A stretch of DNA of 43,288 nt. It comes from Pirellulales bacterium (GTDB lineage: Bacteria; Planctomycetota; Planctomycetia; Pirellulales; JADZDJ01). Where the stretch lies: positions 1 to 43,288 of the forward strand of contig DASRSD010000125.1 in the NCBI GenBank assembly GCA_035656635.1, written 5' to 3'. Position numbers and translations under genes: made by a program. The notes beneath the pieces are model-generated. The model made no database searches. It saw only the letters and a list, made by a program, of their open reading frames with translations, and was not told the origin of the DNA. This document shows, in pieces, positions 41,554-43,288 of this stretch (positions are counted from its first letter, which is position 1; each line of letters starts with the position of its first letter).

Positions 41554-41762
41554 GAAACAATCCATCGATAAAAACAAAATGGCGCCGGGCTACATGCCCT
41601 ATACGGCGTGCTGCCGTTACCGCAGTATATGAAATGATTGCCGAGTTCGCATCTTTCCAGAACAGCCATTAAAAGATATTGTGAAGGTGCATCGGAGCCA
41701 GGGCCAATCCATAACGATTGCAGGCGATCGTCGTCAAAAACTTTTTCGTCTCAGAGAATTGC

Positions 41763-42224
41763 ATGAGTGCTGAAGCCCGATTGATCGAACTGCAAATTCA
41801 ACTTCCCCCCGCGCCCAAGCCTGTGGGACTTTACAAGCCGGTGGTCGTTTGCGAAAAATGGGCGTACCTATCGGGGCATGGCCCGCTACGGGCCGACAAA
41901 TCGCTGATTACCGGCCGCGTGGGGGCGGATTTAGATTTGAAAGCCGGACAAGCTGCCGCGCGCCAAACCGGTTTGGCAATTTTGGCATCACTGCGCGAAG
42001 CCTTGGGAAGCCTCGATCACGTCCAGCGAATCGTAAAAACATTTGGGTTGGTAAATTGCACGGCAGACTTCCATCAACAGCCGGCGGTGCTCAACGGCTT
42101 TAGCGAGTTGATGGCCGAAGTGTTCGGCCCCGATGCCGGCGTCGGAGCCCGCAGCGCCGTGGGAGCCATCGCGTTGCCGGGAAACATGGCGGTCGAAGTG
42201 GAAGCGATTTTTGAAATCGGTTAG
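41763..42224 (+). CDS. RidA/YjgF/UK114 family protein
   Basis: A 153-residue protein of the large RidA superfamily, probably the longer subgroup. Motifs are WAYLSGHGPLRADKSLITGR, AGQAAARQTGLAILASLREA, LDHVQRIVKTFGLVNC and VGARSAVGAIALPGNMAVEVEAIFEI (the last given as a region). Canonical RidA hydrolyses reactive enamines and uses an Arg in the C-terminal block; here GARSAVGA carries that Arg. I start at ATG 41763, not the upstream in-frame codon at 41718. The FIST gene starts 44 nt after it, so the two may be co-transcribed. Confidence 0.92.
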   Translation: MSAEARLIELQIQLPPAPKPVGLYKPVVVCEKWAYLSGHGPLRADKSLITGRVGADLDLKAGQAAARQTGLAILASLREALGSLDHVQRIVKTFGLVNCTADFHQQPAVLNGFSELMAEVFGPDAGVGARSAVGAIALPGNMAVEVEAIFEIG

Positions 42225-42267
42225 CGCATTGATTTTAAGATTCACGCGCACGCAGAAGAGTACAACC

Positions 42268-43288
42268 ATGATGCAACCCGGGCCCGCCCGAGCGCAATTT
42301 TCCGCCGCACTTTCCACCGCGCCGGAAACCACGGCGGCTGTCGATGAAGTTTGCCGCAAAGCGCTCTCTCAATTAGGAGCCAAGCCCGATTTAGCTCTGG
42401 TATTTGTCTCGCCCGATCATCGCCAGTCCTTGGACCAAGTGGCCGCGCAGGTGTGCCAAGCCATTGGCTCGGAAATGCTGTTGGGCTGCACCGGCGAATC
42501 GATCATTGGCAAAAACCGCGAATACGAGTCGCAGCCAGCTATCTCGCTGTGGTTGGCGGTCTTGCCCAACACGAACGTAAAATTGATGCACCTCAATTTC
42601 GAGCAGACCCGAGAAGGAAGCATTTTTACGGGTTGGCCCGCCGATTTACCCGACACCTGGCCTGGCGGAACGGCGATGTTACTGTTGGGCGAACCGTTCA
42701 GCTTTCCAGCGGACGAAATTGTACGGCGACTGAACGAAGACCGCCCCGGCGTGCCGGTGTTAGGCGGCATGGCATCTGGCGGCGTGGCGCCGGGCGAAAA
42801 TCTGCTGGTGCTGGGTCCTGGCCAGCGAACGGAAGGAGCGGTGGCCGCCCTGATTTACGGCCGCGTCCGAATTCGCAGCGTGGTGTCGCAAGGTTGCCGG
42901 CCCGTGGGCAAGCCGTATGTGATTACGCGGGCAGATTCCAACGTAATTCAAGAACTCGGCGGAGTGCCGCCGCTGGTGCGATTGCAGGAGGTATTCCAAA
43001 CGCTAACGGAGCAGGAAAAGCTGCAAGCGCGGCGCGGGTTGCACGTGGGCCGGGTGCTGAGCGAATATCAAGATGAATTTCATCGCGGCGATTTTATTGT
43101 GCGCAACGTGATTGGGGCTGATCCCAATTCCGGAGCCATTTCCATCGGCGATTACATGCGCACCGGGCAGACCGTGCAGTTTCACATTCGCGATGAGGTG
43201 ACCGCCGACGAGGATTTGCGACATTTGCTGCGAACCGCCGTCATGAGCGGCGGCGAGCCAGCGCCGGCTGGCGCGCTGTTATTTACGT
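42268..43288 (+). CDS. FIST domain protein, truncated by the window end
   Basis: At least 340 residues; the frame runs open to the last base. The FIST N domain (about 25-200) has LALVFVSPDHRQSLDQVAAQ, GSEMLLGCTGESIIG and AISLWLAVLPNTNVKLMHL. The FIST C domain starts near residue 215 with VSQGCRPVGKPYVITRADSN and includes IGDYMRTGQTVQFHIRDEVT. FIST proteins are intracellular signal-transduction or F-box-like sensors thought to bind small ligands such as amino acids. Two ATGs (42268 and 42271) are adjacent. The C-terminal end and any output domain are outside the window. Confidence 0.92.
   Translation, partial: MMQPGPARAQFSAALSTAPETTAAVDEVCRKALSQLGAKPDLALVFVSPDHRQSLDQVAAQVCQAIGSEMLLGCTGESIIGKNREYESQPAISLWLAVLPNTNVKLMHLNFEQTREGSIFTGWPADLPDTWPGGTAMLLLGEPFSFPADEIVRRLNEDRPGVPVLGGMASGGVAPGENLLVLGPGQRTEGAVAALIYGRVRIRSVVSQGCRPVGKPYVITRADSNVIQELGGVPPLVRLQEVFQTLTEQEKLQARRGLHVGRVLSEYQDEFHRGDFIVRNVIGADPNSGAISIGDYMRTGQTVQFHIRDEVTADEDLRHLLRTAVMSGGEPAPAGALLFT

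Noticed and set aside
41579-41640. 17-codon plus-strand frame with two cysteines next to the DUF692 gene, considered as a precursor peptide
   Set aside because: It is divergent from the enzyme gene, has no signal peptide or ribosome-binding site, and is too short to judge.

Overview
The window looks like a chromosomal segment of a planctomycete, probably a Pirellulales-type lineage. I judge this from the proteins, not from any search. Supporting signs are a divergent mreB/mreC/mreD/PBP2 block, an apolipoprotein N-acyltransferase, a Tat-targeted Gfo/Idh/MocA oxidoreductase, a DUF1854 protein next to an ABC exporter, a DUF2617-like protein, a signal-peptide HEAT/TPR protein, a Tex protein with a long basic tail, weak or absent Shine-Dalgarno sites at many genes, and low-density packing with long gaps. 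I see no rRNA, tRNA, CRISPR array, phage module or transposase gene.

Layout. 0.4-3.2 kb: ABC exporter plus DUF1854 partner. 3.7-8.3 kb: HEAT/TPR protein, alpha/beta hydrolase, DUF2617-like protein and a CPBP membrane protease. 8.5-14.6 kb: a CheY-like regulator converges on a leftward series pgm-type mutase, hypoxanthine phosphoribosyltransferase, glycosyltransferase and glgC. The mutase and GlgC together would turn glucose-6-phosphate into ADP-glucose for glycogen. 14.6-20.6 kb: a repeat-rich stretch with a Gfo/Idh oxidoreductase, an ECF-like sigma factor, a 7Fe-type ferredoxin and nadA. 20.9-25.8 kb: a lone FliN-like protein, an ABM monooxygenase-like protein, a pabA/trpG glutaminase, moeA and lnt. 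25.9-32.2 kb: a cell-shape operon behind a near-consensus promoter, with two small membrane/coiled-coil proteins followed by mreB-like, mreC, mreD and PBP2. 32.3-43.3 kb: an uncharacterised His-rich protein, a tiny secreted Cys-rich peptide behind a foldable leader, a conserved-looking hypothetical, tex, a fused MFS/spermidine-synthase-like protein, a DUF692 (MNIO)/DUF2063 pair, a RidA protein and a FIST protein that runs off the end.

The strongest unexplained signal is the repeat population. At about ten loci there are short degenerate arrays with a 7-nt period (units such as GTGGTCA, GTGCGGA, TAGTGGC, AGAATGC, TTCGTCA, CCCCTCA, GCGGTTA), often as inverted pairs that fold into hairpins. They sit at gene starts, at stop codons and between convergent genes. 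They are also read in frame inside pgm and moeA, where they add peptides to conserved enzymes. Other repeat families are present: a REP-like GC-rich palindrome, a CCCGACTG hairpin, and a 131-bp element with 17-bp perfect terminal inverted repeats and a TTTAG flanking duplication.

A second lead is the DUF692/DUF2063 pair (the enzyme and partner of bufferin/HvfA-type peptide maturation), which has no adjacent precursor gene. A secreted 59-residue peptide with ten cysteines lies about 7 kb away. The link between them is a hypothesis only.
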